Shown here: positions 44,063-52,900 of the stretch, piece by piece
Layout of the letters: each line of letters begins with the position of its first letter
How positions within the stretch are numbered: position 1 is the first letter of the stretch
NCBI RefSeq assembly: GCF_024385525.1
Contig: NZ_JANFLU010000010.1
Location: 124,001 to 188,000, forward strand
Length of the DNA stretch: 64,000 nt
DNA from: Arthrobacter sp. zg-Y238
GTDB lineage: Bacteria; Actinomycetota; Actinomycetes; Actinomycetales; Micrococcaceae
Direction of reading: 5' to 3'
Translations under genes and position numbers: made by a program
The notes under the pieces: model-generated
What the model was told of the DNA's origin: nothing
Database searches by the model: none
Seen by the model: only the letters and a program-made list of their open reading frames with translations

Positions 44063-44716
44063 ATGTCCCGCATCGCCATTATCGGAGGTCACGGAAAAGT
44101 AGCCCTGCACCTGGCCCGCCGGCTGACCGACAAAGGTCACACCGTCACCTCGCTCTTCCGCAATCCGGAACATGCAGCCGATGTTGAAAAGACCGGCGCG
44201 GAAGCCGTCGTCGCCGACGTGGAAAACCTCTCCACCGACCAGATCACCGAACTGCTCCGCGGGCAGGACGCCGTCGTCTGGAGCGCCGGAGCCGGGGGCG
44301 GCACCCCCGAACGCACTTTCGCCGTGGACCGGGACGCCGCGATCCGCTCCATGGACGCCGCAGAAGCAGCCGGAGCCGGCCGCTATGTGATGGTTTCCTA
44401 CTTCGGTGCCGGCAAGGACCATGGGGTTCCCGAAGACGACGGGTTCTTTGCCTACGCCGAAGCTAAGGCCGACGCCGATGAGCACCTGCGGGCCAGCGGC
44501 CTGAACTGGACCATCCTTGGCCCCAGCGCGCTGACCATGGATCCCGGCACCGGCCGGATCGAAACGGGAGCAGGAGTTGAGGGCACGTCCGTTTCGCGTG
44601 AAGACGTTGCCCACGTGGCCGCCGAAGTCCTCGAGCGCCCCGACACCGCCGGCAAGACGATCGAGTTCAACAACGGCTCGACGCCGGTTGCCGAGGCCCT
44701 GGATTCCCTCGCCTAG
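44063..44716 (+). CDS. Atypical SDR, NAD(P)H-binding protein
   Basis: The 217-residue protein begins with a Rossmann loop IAIIGGHGKVALHLARRL, then has DAVVWSAGAGGG, RYVMVSYFGAG, and the helix containing YAEAKADADEHL, followed by LNWTILGPSALT, the pattern of atypical SDR/NmrA-like oxidoreductases (YwnB/YhfK type). Many such proteins bind NADPH without a known substrate. An AAGGAGAAACAT ribosome site precedes the ATG. Confidence 0.88.
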   Translation: MSRIAIIGGHGKVALHLARRLTDKGHTVTSLFRNPEHAADVEKTGAEAVVADVENLSTDQITELLRGQDAVVWSAGAGGGTPERTFAVDRDAAIRSMDAAEAAGAGRYVMVSYFGAGKDHGVPEDDGFFAYAEAKADADEHLRASGLNWTILGPSALTMDPGTGRIETGAGVEGTSVSREDVAHVAAEVLERPDTAGKTIEFNNGSTPVAEALDSLA

Positions 44717-44792
44717 GCAGGGATCTTCTCCGGCACTGCAGCCACGGCCGTCCCTATAGTCCCCCTATCCACGCCAACCGAAGGATTCCCCC

Positions 44793-45632
44793 ATGAACCA
44801 ACCGGAACAGCAGCAGGAAGTACCCGGAACCCAGGCGCAGATGACGCCCGTTCCCGACTGCGGCGAAGACTCGTACCGAGGCAGCGGCAAGCTCCAGGGC
44901 AAAGCGGCGGTCATTACCGGCGGCGACAGCGGCATTGGCAGGGCTGTGGCCATCGCCTATGCGCGCGAAGGCGCCGACGTCCTGATTTCCTACCTGAGTG
45001 AAGACGAGGACGCGCAGGACACCGCGCGCCTGGTGGAAGAGGCCGGCCGCCGGGCCGTCCTGGTCCGGGGCGACCTGGACACGGCCGAGCAGTGCCGCAA
45101 GGTCATCAGCACGGCCGTTGAAGAATTCGGCAAGGTGGACATCCTGATCCACAACGCCGCGTTCCAGATGGATCACGAAACCATCGAGGAGATCCCGGAC
45201 GAGGAATGGGAGTACACCTTCAAGGTCAACATCAACGCGATGTTCTACCTGGTCAAGGCTGCACTGCCGCACATGGCACCGGGTTCGTCCATCATCGGTA
45301 CCTCCTCGGTGAACTCGGACATGCCGGTGCCCACCCTGGCACCGTACTCGGCCACGAAGTCCGCCATCGCCAACTTCTCCGCCAGCCTGTCCCAGCTGTT
45401 GGGCGAGCGGGGCATCCGCGTCAACAGCGTGGCCCCCGGCCCCATCTGGACCCCGCTGATTCCCGCCACTATGCCCGCGGACAAGGTGGGTTCCTTCGGG
45501 GCCGACACCCCGCTGGGACGCCCGGGACAGCCGGCCGAACTGGCGCCGGCCTACGTCCTGCTCGCGTCGGATGACGGCAGCTACATTTCCGGTGCCCGGA
45601 TTGCCGTCACCGGCGGCAACCCGATCCTGTAG
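44793..45632 (+). CDS. SDR-family oxidoreductase (YghA/general stress protein 39-like)
   Basis: The 279-residue protein has a polar N-terminal extension typical of the YghA/GSP39 subgroup, then cofactor loop VITGGDSGIGRAVAIAYARE, IHNAAFQM, IIGTSSVNSD and the catalytic YSATK. The C-terminus ends YISGARIAVTGGNPIL, close to the family's consensus. It is probably an NAD(P)-dependent oxidoreductase with a stress-related role. It follows the atypical SDR by 76 bases with its own TATAGT-like box, and ends at a bidirectional terminator. Confidence 0.92.
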   Translation: MNQPEQQQEVPGTQAQMTPVPDCGEDSYRGSGKLQGKAAVITGGDSGIGRAVAIAYAREGADVLISYLSEDEDAQDTARLVEEAGRRAVLVRGDLDTAEQCRKVISTAVEEFGKVDILIHNAAFQMDHETIEEIPDEEWEYTFKVNINAMFYLVKAALPHMAPGSSIIGTSSVNSDMPVPTLAPYSATKSAIANFSASLSQLLGERGIRVNSVAPGPIWTPLIPATMPADKVGSFGADTPLGRPGQPAELAPAYVLLASDDGSYISGARIAVTGGNPIL

Positions 45633-45642
45633 CCGGTCCACC

Positions 45643-45682
45643 AACAACAACGGCAGCCGCACCTGCGGCTGCCGTTGTTGTT
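45643..45682. terminator. Bidirectional intrinsic terminator
   Basis: A perfect 18-base-arm inverted repeat (AACAACAACGGCAGCCGC, loop ACCT, complement) lies between the convergent SDR and acyltransferase genes. Confidence 0.9.
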
Positions 45683-45691
45683 TCTGCGGTG

Positions 45692-46543
45692 TTAACCGGT
45701 GATCTTGTACTTTTCGCGGTCCGCGGCGTCGAGGATCTGCTGTTCCTCAACGGCCATGGCGCTGCCGCCGCGGCTCCGCGGCATCCACCAGGCTCCGGGC
45801 TCGGGCGTCACCGGGTAGGTATCGATGCAGTAGTCGATTCCCTCCTGCAGTTCCTCCTGCAGCCGACGGGTCTCTTCGACGACGTCGGCATCCGTTTCAA
45901 CGCGGATCATTTCCCCTACGTGCACGCGCACCGGATTTTTCCAGGCGGCCTTGATGCTCAGGCCGTGTCCGCGGGTCAGCATGCGGTGACCGCCCCAGAC
46001 CGATACCGGAATGATCGGCACACCGGCTTCGGCGGCCATGCGCACGGCGCCGGTCTTCAGCTGCCGCACGGTGAAGCTGCGGCTGACGCCTGCCTCGGGC
46101 AGGACCGCAAGGTAATCACCGCCGCGCAGCTTTTCAACGGATTCCTTGTAGGCTGCTGCGCCGTCGGCACGGTCCACGACCACGTGCTCGCACCAGTCAC
46201 AGACAGCCTTGACGAACTTCTTCTTCGTGGCTTTCTTGGTGACGAGGAACCGCATGTGGACCTTCAGCTTCCTCCACATCAGGAGCTCCGCGAACGCAAA
46301 GTCCAGGTAGCCGAAGTGCGTGATGGCCACCACTGCGCCCTTGCCGGGGACGACGGTCCGGTTCAGGCCGCGGATTTCTTCCTCTGCGGGAAGGTTCTCC
46401 AGGCCGGAGGGGATCACGGGGACCCTAAAGAGGCTGCGGGCAGTGAGGCCCGTAAATACGATGCCTCGATAGACGAACTTGTTGGGGTTACGCTTTGCGG
46501 GCAACGTCGGCTCCTGAGTCGGGCGGATTTTCGGGGCAGGCAA
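45692..46543 (-). CDS. 1-acyl-glycerol-3-phosphate acyltransferase family protein (PlsC-like)
   Basis: The 283-residue protein has the acyltransferase block I as ITHFGYLDFAFAELL (HX4D) and a block equivalent to EGTR reading VLPEAGVSRSFTVRQLKTGA, then GVPIIPVSVWGGHRML. It would transfer acyl groups to lysophospholipid at the membrane. The frame opens with a TTG at 46543. A TAGAAT box lies four bases before it, and no ATG or GTG fits better, so the exact start is uncertain. Confidence 0.85.
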   Translation of the reverse strand: MPAPKIRPTQEPTLPAKRNPNKFVYRGIVFTGLTARSLFRVPVIPSGLENLPAEEEIRGLNRTVVPGKGAVVAITHFGYLDFAFAELLMWRKLKVHMRFLVTKKATKKKFVKAVCDWCEHVVVDRADGAAAYKESVEKLRGGDYLAVLPEAGVSRSFTVRQLKTGAVRMAAEAGVPIIPVSVWGGHRMLTRGHGLSIKAAWKNPVRVHVGEMIRVETDADVVEETRRLQEELQEGIDYCIDTYPVTPEPGAWWMPRSRGGSAMAVEEQQILDAADREKYKITG

Positions 46544-46670
46544 CGAAATTCTACCGCGGCGGCCGATGGCTGCTGTCCTGCTTGTCCGCGCCGCGCGGAA
46601 ATGACCCGCCCCGCGCTCCCCGGGCCCGGGTTCAGCAGACGCGGACCAGGTTGGCGGCTATCTTTTAGCC

Positions 46671-47615
46671 ATGGTGATACGCGGGAGGTTCGCCGGCCGG
46701 GGGCCGGGTGCAAGGCTGCGCACCGAACCGGCTGCCCCGGCTGATCCTGCTGCCGCCCGAGACGCGCAACTCGGCGACGTCGACTGGTCCGCACTTCCTG
46801 CCGGTTGCGTCAGTTCCCGGTTTCCGGCACCCAGCGGGTCCCTCGCGGCCATCAGCATGGGAGACGCAGGAAGTCCGGCGGTGGTCCTGGTGCCCGGGGC
46901 CATGGGATCAAAGGAAGACTTCTCACTGATGCTGGCGGAGCTGGCAGCGGCGGGATACTTCGCCTTCAGCTTCGACCTCGCCGGCCAGTACGAGTCCGCC
47001 GACGCCGGCCCCGAGCATCTGCGGCCGCCGCGGGACCGGTACGACTACGAGCTGTTCACGGGTGACCTGATATCCGTGCTGACTGCCTGCGGCCCGGCCC
47101 ACGTGGTTGGCTACTCGTTCGCCGGCATCGTGGCGCAACTGGCCCTGCTGCAGCGGCCGGACCTGTTCCGCAGCATCACCCTGCTTGGCTGTCCGCCCGG
47201 CGGCGGCCAGAGTTTCCGCGGTGTAAGCCGTATCGGCTGGGCCGCCCCGTTCGTCGGGGACCGGATCAGCGCGGACCTGATTGTCTGGGGCGTGCAGCGT
47301 AACTTCATTGGGGCATCCCCCGGCCGGATGGCGTTTGTGTCGCACCGGTTCACCCGCACCCGGAAAGACTCCATCCGGGACATGGTGGGGCTGATGCGGC
47401 ACGCCCCGGACCTGCGGGCGGACCTTCGAGCGGCCCGCCTCCCGAAGTTCGTGGCCGTGGGCGAGCATGATGTCTGGCCGCTGCGGCTGCACCGGGAGTT
47501 CGCCGCCGGTATCGGAGCATCCTTTGCGTCCTACGGCAGCGGACACAGCCCCAGCGAGGAATCGCCCTACCAGTTCACGCGGGACCTGCTGCACCTGTTC
47601 GATTCCGCCGGCTGA
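46671..47615 (+). CDS. Alpha/beta hydrolase
   Basis: The 314-residue protein shows the fold by VVLVPGAMGSKEDFSLML (oxyanion region), the nucleophile elbow HVVGYSFAGIVAQLAL, AVGEHDVWP (acid) and YGSGHSPSEE (histidine). The substrate is unknown. A TATCTT box lies six bases before the ATG with no ribosome site, consistent with a leaderless transcript. The last 41 bases overlap the convergent GT2 gene. Confidence 0.88.
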   Translation: MVIRGRFAGRGPGARLRTEPAAPADPAAARDAQLGDVDWSALPAGCVSSRFPAPSGSLAAISMGDAGSPAVVLVPGAMGSKEDFSLMLAELAAAGYFAFSFDLAGQYESADAGPEHLRPPRDRYDYELFTGDLISVLTACGPAHVVGYSFAGIVAQLALLQRPDLFRSITLLGCPPGGGQSFRGVSRIGWAAPFVGDRISADLIVWGVQRNFIGASPGRMAFVSHRFTRTRKDSIRDMVGLMRHAPDLRADLRAARLPKFVAVGEHDVWPLRLHREFAAGIGASFASYGSGHSPSEESPYQFTRDLLHLFDSAG

Positions 47616-48339
47616 GGCTGCGTGCACGCTCCCGCCGACGCCGGCACGGCGGCTCCTGCTCGAAGTCGAGCTTGAACGTGGTCCAGGCCATGGAAACCCG
47701 CCGCCCCAGTCCGCGCCACGTGTCAAAGGGCCGGGCGGATACACCTACGCGCAGATCCGGGTCCCAGCGGACCCACATCCCGGGACGAAGCTGATAACAG
47801 AGGTCCAGGTCATCATGCACGCGGGGATCTCCCCGGTGCACCCGGTTCCTTAGCCGTATCCACATGCTCCGGTGCAGGCCGAAGTTGGACCCGAAGAGCG
47901 GCGGGTGCCCCAGCAACAGGTTCATGGACCAGCGGTAGCCGCCGATGTAGAGGGTTTCCGCTATCCACCGGACCACCGGCCCGGAGCCGTAGAACTCCCC
48001 CGGTCCGGTGACAGCGGTGTCTTTGCCGGCCTCGAGGAGATCCGCTTCCAGATGCTCCAGCCAGTGCGGCGGAGGCACCGAGTCTGCGTCCAGGCGGGCC
48101 AGCCATTCACCGCCCGCCTCATCGAAGCCGCGGAAAGTAGCGGAGGCGACACCGACGTCGGGCTCGTAGATCCTGCGGACGCCCGCTGCCCGGCAGACGT
48201 CCGCCGTCGCATCGGTACTGGCGTTGTCCACTACCAGCACCTCGTCCGGCTGCCGTGTCTGCCGGGCCACCGCGCGCAGGCACGCAGCAAGCATGGCGGC
48301 GTCGTTATGGGAGGGGATCACCACTGTAATAGTCGACAT
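47575..48339 (-). CDS. GT2 family glycosyltransferase
   Basis: The 254-residue GT-A protein starts TVVIPSHNDAAMLAACLRAV, then VLVVDNASTDAT, the metal-binding region GEWLARLDADSVPPPHWLEH, and HDDLDLCYQLRPG as the acceptor-side motif. The C-terminus is arginine-rich. No membrane anchor beyond a possible amphipathic segment (about 130-150) is seen. Acceptor and sugar are unknown. It is divergent from the YeeE sulfur transporter across 261 bases. Confidence 0.88.
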   Translation of the reverse strand: MSTITVVIPSHNDAAMLAACLRAVARQTRQPDEVLVVDNASTDATADVCRAAGVRRIYEPDVGVASATFRGFDEAGGEWLARLDADSVPPPHWLEHLEADLLEAGKDTAVTGPGEFYGSGPVVRWIAETLYIGGYRWSMNLLLGHPPLFGSNFGLHRSMWIRLRNRVHRGDPRVHDDLDLCYQLRPGMWVRWDPDLRVGVSARPFDTWRGLGRRVSMAWTTFKLDFEQEPPCRRRRERARSLSRRNRTGAAGPA

Positions 48340-48600
48340 CGCGTCCTGGCTGCCGGTTGTCCGTTGCCCTCCGATTCTGCCACCGCATGCTTCCCCCGGC
48401 CACGGACGGGAAGGCTGCAGGCGGGCGGCACGGTCAAGTGGTGCACTCCGGTGCCGCCTTTGTCCACCTAAGCCGTCACGGCGCTTAATCCGCGGACATG
48501 CGGGGCCATATTCCTTGGCGGCCCGAAAGCACCCGGACTAGCGTTGCTCAACTGCGGCACGTTGCCGCGGCATCTCCCCTTTCTCCTAGGAGCAGTTTCA

Positions 48601-49653
48601 ATGCTTATTTCAGGCCTGCTGGTCGGGTTGGCACTCGGATTCGTTATGCAGCGGGGCCGCTTCTGCGTCACCGGTGCCTTCCGGGATGTCTGGGTCACAC
48701 GCAATACCCGCTGGCTCACCGCGTTCCTGGTGGTTGTTGCCGTGCAGAGCGTCGGCGTATTCGCCTTGGACGCTGCCGGCGTCATTACCCTGCAGGCCGA
48801 GGCGTTCCCCTGGCTGGCGACCATCGTGGGCGGCTTCATCTTCGGCTTTGCCATCGTGCTGGCCGGCGGCTGCGCCACCGGAACCTACTACCGCGCCGGT
48901 GAGGGCCTGGTCGGCAGCTGGCTGGCGCTGATCTCCTACGCACTGTTCGCCGCGATCATGAAGACCGGGCCCCTGGCCGGCTTCAACACCGCAATGCGCT
49001 CCGTGACCGTGGAGCAGAGCAATTTCTACTCCGTCCTGGGTATCTCCCCGTGGCTGTTCGTGGCGGTGCTTGTGGCTGCGGTGGCCCTGGCCGTCCGGCA
49101 CCACCTGGCCAAGCCGAAATTCGCCATGGCCGCCCTGCCGGCGTCGAAAACCGGACTGGCGCACCTCTTGTTCGAAAAGCCGTGGAATGCCTTCGCCACT
49201 GCCGTTGTCATCGGGCTCATTGCCACGGCAGCCTGGCCGCTGAGCTGGGCCACCGGCCGGGAGGACGGCCTGGGCATCACCACCCCCTCCTCCAAGCTGG
49301 TCAGCTACCTGGTCACCGGCGACGCCGAACTCGTGGACTGGGGCGTGTACCTGGTCATCGGCATCCTGCTCGGCTCCTTCATCGCAGCCAAAGGCAGCGG
49401 CGAATTCCGGGTCCGGGTCCCCGACGCCGCCACGGCAGTCAAGAGCCTCGGCGGCGGTGCCCTGATGGGCATCGGTGCCGCCCTGGCCGGAGGCTGCACC
49501 ATCGGCAACGCCATGGTGCAGACGGCCCAGTTCACCTTCCAGGGCTGGACCGCGCTGATCTTCATGATCCTCGGCACCGGCGTGGCTGCGAGACTCACCA
49601 TCATGAACCGCCGCCCGGCGCCTGCCTCCGCACGCGTTCCCGTCGGCGTCTAA
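48601..49653 (+). CDS. YeeE/YedE family sulfur-compound transporter
   Basis: The start is ATG 48601 (350 residues) after TAGGAGCAG; an earlier in-frame start lacks a ribosome site. The protein has multiple helices and the two inverted-repeat signatures with essential cysteines: MQRGRFCVTGAFRDVW and VLAGGCATGTYYRAGEG, then ALAGGCTIGNAMVQTAQF near the C-terminus. Related TsuA imports thiosulfate; others are tied to selenium. Partnership with the adjacent TusA-like gene supports a sulfur role. Confidence 0.92.
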   Translation: MLISGLLVGLALGFVMQRGRFCVTGAFRDVWVTRNTRWLTAFLVVVAVQSVGVFALDAAGVITLQAEAFPWLATIVGGFIFGFAIVLAGGCATGTYYRAGEGLVGSWLALISYALFAAIMKTGPLAGFNTAMRSVTVEQSNFYSVLGISPWLFVAVLVAAVALAVRHHLAKPKFAMAALPASKTGLAHLLFEKPWNAFATAVVIGLIATAAWPLSWATGREDGLGITTPSSKLVSYLVTGDAELVDWGVYLVIGILLGSFIAAKGSGEFRVRVPDAATAVKSLGGGALMGIGAALAGGCTIGNAMVQTAQFTFQGWTALIFMILGTGVAARLTIMNRRPAPASARVPVGV

Positions 49654-49687
49654 TTCCCCCACCAAAAGCTAGAAAAGGAAATACACC

Positions 49688-49915
49688 ATGGCACAGGTCA
49701 CCCTGGAAACCAACGGATCCGTCTGCCCCTTCCCCCTCGTGGAGGCCAAGCAGGCCATGACAACGCTTACGAGCGGCGACGAACTCGTCATCCACTTCGA
49801 CTGCACCCAGGCCACGGACGCCATTCCGCGCTGGGCTGCGGAGAGCGGCTACCCGGTCACGGATTTCTCCAAGCGCGGTCCCGCGGAGTGGTCCATCACG
49901 GTGCAGAAGGCCTAG
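49688..49915 (+). CDS. TusA/SirA-family sulfur carrier protein
   Basis: The 75-residue protein has the defining CPxP motif (VCPFPLVEAKQAM, C13), which carries persulfide sulfur, and then the beta-strand DELVIHFDCTQATDAIP. It lies 34 bases after YeeE/YedE with its own AGAAAAGGAAATACACC ribosome region, so the pair is an operon for sulfur uptake and relay. In Spirochaeta and other bacteria the equivalent TsuB partners TsuA. It shares CTAG with the convergent gene. Confidence 0.93.
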   Translation: MAQVTLETNGSVCPFPLVEAKQAMTTLTSGDELVIHFDCTQATDAIPRWAAESGYPVTDFSKRGPAEWSITVQKA

Positions 49916-50934
49916 TCCTTCCGACGGGCACGGCTGGGCTGGACCCGCGGCGGCTCCCCCGGCATCTTCGGATAGTCCGGCGGGAAGGGCAGCTCGCCCA
50001 GCCCGTTGGCCAGGTCCCGTTCCCACCAGTCCAGCAGGACGTCGATGGACCCCGGCCGGGCTGACATTTCCGCCCAGGGGTCCCCGACAGTGCGCAGCCG
50101 CTCCGGGACGGTCTGCATCGTGAAGTCCCCCGGATGCACCCTTTCCAGTTCATCCCAGGTGATCGGGCAGGAGACGGGTGCGTTCGGGAGCGCCCGGGGG
50201 CTGTACGCACCCGCCATGGTGCGGTCGCGGTTGGCCTGGTTGAAGTCCACGAACACGCGTTGGCCGCGCTCCTCCTTCCACCAGGCCGTGGTCACCTTGT
50301 CCGGCATCCGGCGCTCCACCTCCCTGGCCGCCGCAATCACCGCGTGCCGGACGTCCAGGAATTCACGCTCCGGCCGGATCGGGGCGAACAGGTGGATGCC
50401 CCGGTTGCCCGAGGTCTTGATGAACGCGTCGAGCCCGGCCTCCGCGAGGATGGACCGCAGTTCCCGGGCCGGACGCACGGCGTCGTCGAAATCCGTGCCC
50501 GGCTGGGGATCGAGGTCGATCCGCAGCTGGTCCGGGTTGTCGGTATCTTCCGCCCTTGACGGCCAGGGATGGAAAACCACCGTGTTCATCTGGGCCGCCC
50601 ACACCGCGGCGGCCGGCTCATCCAGCACCACCTGCGGGTGTGAACGGGCGCTCGGGTATTTCACGGTGACGGCGCGCATCCAGTCCGGCATTCCACGCGG
50701 CGGATTCTTGGAAAAGAACACCTCGCCGTCGATGCCCTCCGGAAAGCGCTCCAGCGAGACGGGCCGGCCGCCGTTGGCCCGGATGAATGCCTCGCCCACC
50801 TCCGCGAGATAACGGGCCAGATCCAGTTTCGTGATTCCGGGATTCGGCCAGAGGACCCGTCCCGGACTGGAGATGCGGACCTGCCGCTCCCCCTCCGGGC
50901 CGGGAACGGTCAAGGTGGTTTCCTCGCGTGCCAT
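49912..50934 (-). CDS. Stand-alone LigD-type polymerase (PrimPol) domain protein
   Basis: The ATG at 50934 is chosen (340 residues); the frame is open further upstream, but GGGAAAGCAGAGCC serves as the ribosome region. The archaeo-eukaryotic primase fold is seen as RVLWPNPGITKLDLARYL, the catalytic carboxylates in RIDLDPQPG (D140, D142), KTSGNRGIHLFAPI, and VFVDFNQANRDRTMAGAYSPR. It can extend DNA ends with NTPs or dNTPs in non-homologous end joining. No ligase, nuclease or Ku gene is adjacent. Confidence 0.9.
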   Translation of the reverse strand: MAREETTLTVPGPEGERQVRISSPGRVLWPNPGITKLDLARYLAEVGEAFIRANGGRPVSLERFPEGIDGEVFFSKNPPRGMPDWMRAVTVKYPSARSHPQVVLDEPAAAVWAAQMNTVVFHPWPSRAEDTDNPDQLRIDLDPQPGTDFDDAVRPARELRSILAEAGLDAFIKTSGNRGIHLFAPIRPEREFLDVRHAVIAAAREVERRMPDKVTTAWWKEERGQRVFVDFNQANRDRTMAGAYSPRALPNAPVSCPITWDELERVHPGDFTMQTVPERLRTVGDPWAEMSARPGSIDVLLDWWERDLANGLGELPFPPDYPKMPGEPPRVQPSRARRKD

Positions 50935-50980
50935 GGCTCTGCTTTCCCTCATCGGACAGTGTGGGAAAGAGGTTACCGTG

Positions 50981-52201
50981 TCAGGCGGCAGGCTTCGCCG
51001 GTACCGGTTCCGACGGTGCGCCGGGCCGGTAGTTCTTCCGCCCGTGGACAAAGTGGTACAGCACCGTGGAGGCCAGCAGGACGGCGGCCAGCACCCAGTA
51101 CATGCCGTGGAATCCCATCAGCGGCAGGAGCATTCCCAGCAGCAGCGGGCCAAGGCCCACCCCGGCATCCATCAGGATGAAGAATGTGGACGTGGCCAGG
51201 CCGATTCGAGCCGGCGGCGCCGTCGTCACGGCAATCGCCTGCGCACACGGCATCAGCGCACCGAAGCCGAACCCCACGAACACGCCGGCCAGGGCCATCA
51301 CCGTGTCATTGGGGGCGTAGGCCAGCAGCGCCAGGCCGACGGCGAAGGACACGAGCGTGGGATAGACCACGGCGTTGTCGCCGTGCCGGTCCTGGATGCG
51401 CCCCACAAACAGCCGTGAAACCAGCACCACGCACGCATAGACCACAAAGAAGAGGCTGGCGCCGAGCACCAGGCCTTCTGTCTGCGCGTAGGAGTTCAGG
51501 AAGGAGAGGATGCCGGCATAAGCCGCGCCGGCAATAAACATCACCGATGCAATGGCCAGGGCCGACGGATCGATGATGTCCGTTAGGTGCATCCGCCACT
51601 TGTTCTCCTGTTCCTCGGCGGTTGGCGTGCGTTCAGGCAGGGACAGCACCAGGGACAACACCAGTGCGACGGCAGCGCAGCCGGCAGCAAACAGGAACAG
51701 CGCGCGGTAACTGACGGACTCCGCCAGGAACACGGCCAGGAACGGGCCCACTGCAGTGGCCAGCGTGGTGGAGATGCCGAAGTAGCCGGTGCCCTCACCC
51801 CGCCGGTGAACGGGAATCAATCCCATTACGGAGGCGGAAATACTCGTGCTGGCCGCTCCGAATGCCATGCCGTGCAGGATCCGGACGGTCAGGAGCAGCG
51901 CCAGGCTGGACGCGGGGATGTACAGCAGCGACGCGACCACGAACACCGCAAGGCTCACGACCAGCAGCCTCCGCCGCCCCACGAAGTCCAGGAACTTGCC
52001 GGCGAACACCCTTGCCGCCAAGGCACCGAGGACGAAGGATCCGGAAGCGAATCCGGCGGCACTGTCGGATGCGGAGAACTCCTGCACCGTATAGAGCGCC
52101 ATGGTGGTCATCAATAGATAAAACACCAGTGAGATAAAGAGATTGGTGATGATCGCCAGCACAAATCCCCTAGTCCATAATTTAGAACCGCTGCCAGCCA
52201 C
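50981..52201 (-). CDS. MFS transporter
   Basis: The 406-residue protein starts at GTG 52201 after the strong ribosome site AGGAGAAGG. Twelve hydrophobic segments are apparent with a motif A-like GKFLDFVGRRRLLVVSL and the second-half equivalent FVGRIQDRHGDNAVV. The pattern VRILHGMAFGAASTSIS in helix 4 is like drug- and arabinose-efflux subfamilies. The substrate is unknown. It stands alone, with a long intergenic region upstream. Confidence 0.9.
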   Translation of the reverse strand: MAGSGSKLWTRGFVLAIITNLFISLVFYLLMTTMALYTVQEFSASDSAAGFASGSFVLGALAARVFAGKFLDFVGRRRLLVVSLAVFVVASLLYIPASSLALLLTVRILHGMAFGAASTSISASVMGLIPVHRRGEGTGYFGISTTLATAVGPFLAVFLAESVSYRALFLFAAGCAAVALVLSLVLSLPERTPTAEEQENKWRMHLTDIIDPSALAIASVMFIAGAAYAGILSFLNSYAQTEGLVLGASLFFVVYACVVLVSRLFVGRIQDRHGDNAVVYPTLVSFAVGLALLAYAPNDTVMALAGVFVGFGFGALMPCAQAIAVTTAPPARIGLATSTFFILMDAGVGLGPLLLGMLLPLMGFHGMYWVLAAVLLASTVLYHFVHGRKNYRPGAPSEPVPAKPAA

Positions 52202-52727
52202 TGCCTTCTCCTGTTTGCTCGGAACAAGCGACCCAGATTGAAAGGCCGCCTAACAACCTTACGCGCCGTCTCCGCCGGCCGGGAAATCGGCCTGCTGCCT
52301 CCGCCCACGGGCTGGATTGGAGGAAATTTCAGTGATCCCGGACACTTTTTGCCCGTGCACTGGTGCGGTTGTGACGCAGGGGAAAACATCAGTCACTCCT
52401 GTACCGGAGGGTGGAATTCTCCGGCCCCAAGTCGCACCGGGCTGGACGCCGTTTCCGGAGTAGTGATACAGCTGTTACTAGTGGGATCACACGCGTAACA
52501 CCTGCCACGACGCCTGGAAACTGCGGGCCGATCGGCATAAAGGGCGACGCTGTTAATATTGAGACTGGAGCAGGCCGAAGTGGCCGTTGAGGCCTATTTC
52601 GGGTAGCATATCGCGCCCCCGATCACACGCCCGAGAGAAGCAGATCACACAATGGTTATCCAACCGTAACTATCTTGTACGGTTATACCCATGCCGCTTT
52701 CTGATGCGGCTCCCCCGGGCTTGTTAC
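52202..52727. other. Long intergenic region upstream of the riboswitch
   Basis: No credible gene is seen in this stretch. It presumably holds the promoters of the MFS gene (minus) and the riboswitch-controlled gene (plus). It contains scattered GTAAC/GTTAC words (about 52474, 52495 and 52666), which loosely resemble MtrA-type sites of actinobacterial cell-wall genes, and an ACAGCTGT palindrome near 52469. None is convincing alone. Confidence 0.35.
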
Positions 52728-52892
52728 CTAGCTCTGCCGCTGGTCCCGGGGTCCACAGAACGCACAACCACGGCAGAGGCGGGGGAACCAATTATGGGTT
52801 CCTTGAATCCTTGGGGTTAAGTCTCCGGTTTCACCGGCGGCCGGGTGTCTCCCATCCGAATCCGACAGCTCACCTCGCAGGTATCGGGAGAG
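52728..52892 (+). ncRNA. Cyclic di-AMP riboswitch (ydaO-yuaA class)
   Basis: Conserved elements of the class are all present in order: the GGGGGAACCA core (52781-52790), TTGGGGTTAAGTC (52811-52823), the CGGCCGGGTGTCTCCCATCC segment (52839-52858) and the 3' GACAGCTCACCTCGCAGGT (52864-52882), just before the ribosome site GGGAGAGG of the downstream gene. Such riboswitches sense c-di-AMP and usually switch off cell-wall hydrolase or potassium genes. There is no long expression platform; the short gap to the ribosome site suggests translational or combined control. Confidence 0.93.
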
Positions 52893-52900
52893 GTTATTAC

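Noticed and set aside
52238-52498. Open frame of 86 codons in the long intergenic region before the riboswitch
   Set aside because: It has no ribosome site, mixed composition and no recognisable motif; not supported as a gene.
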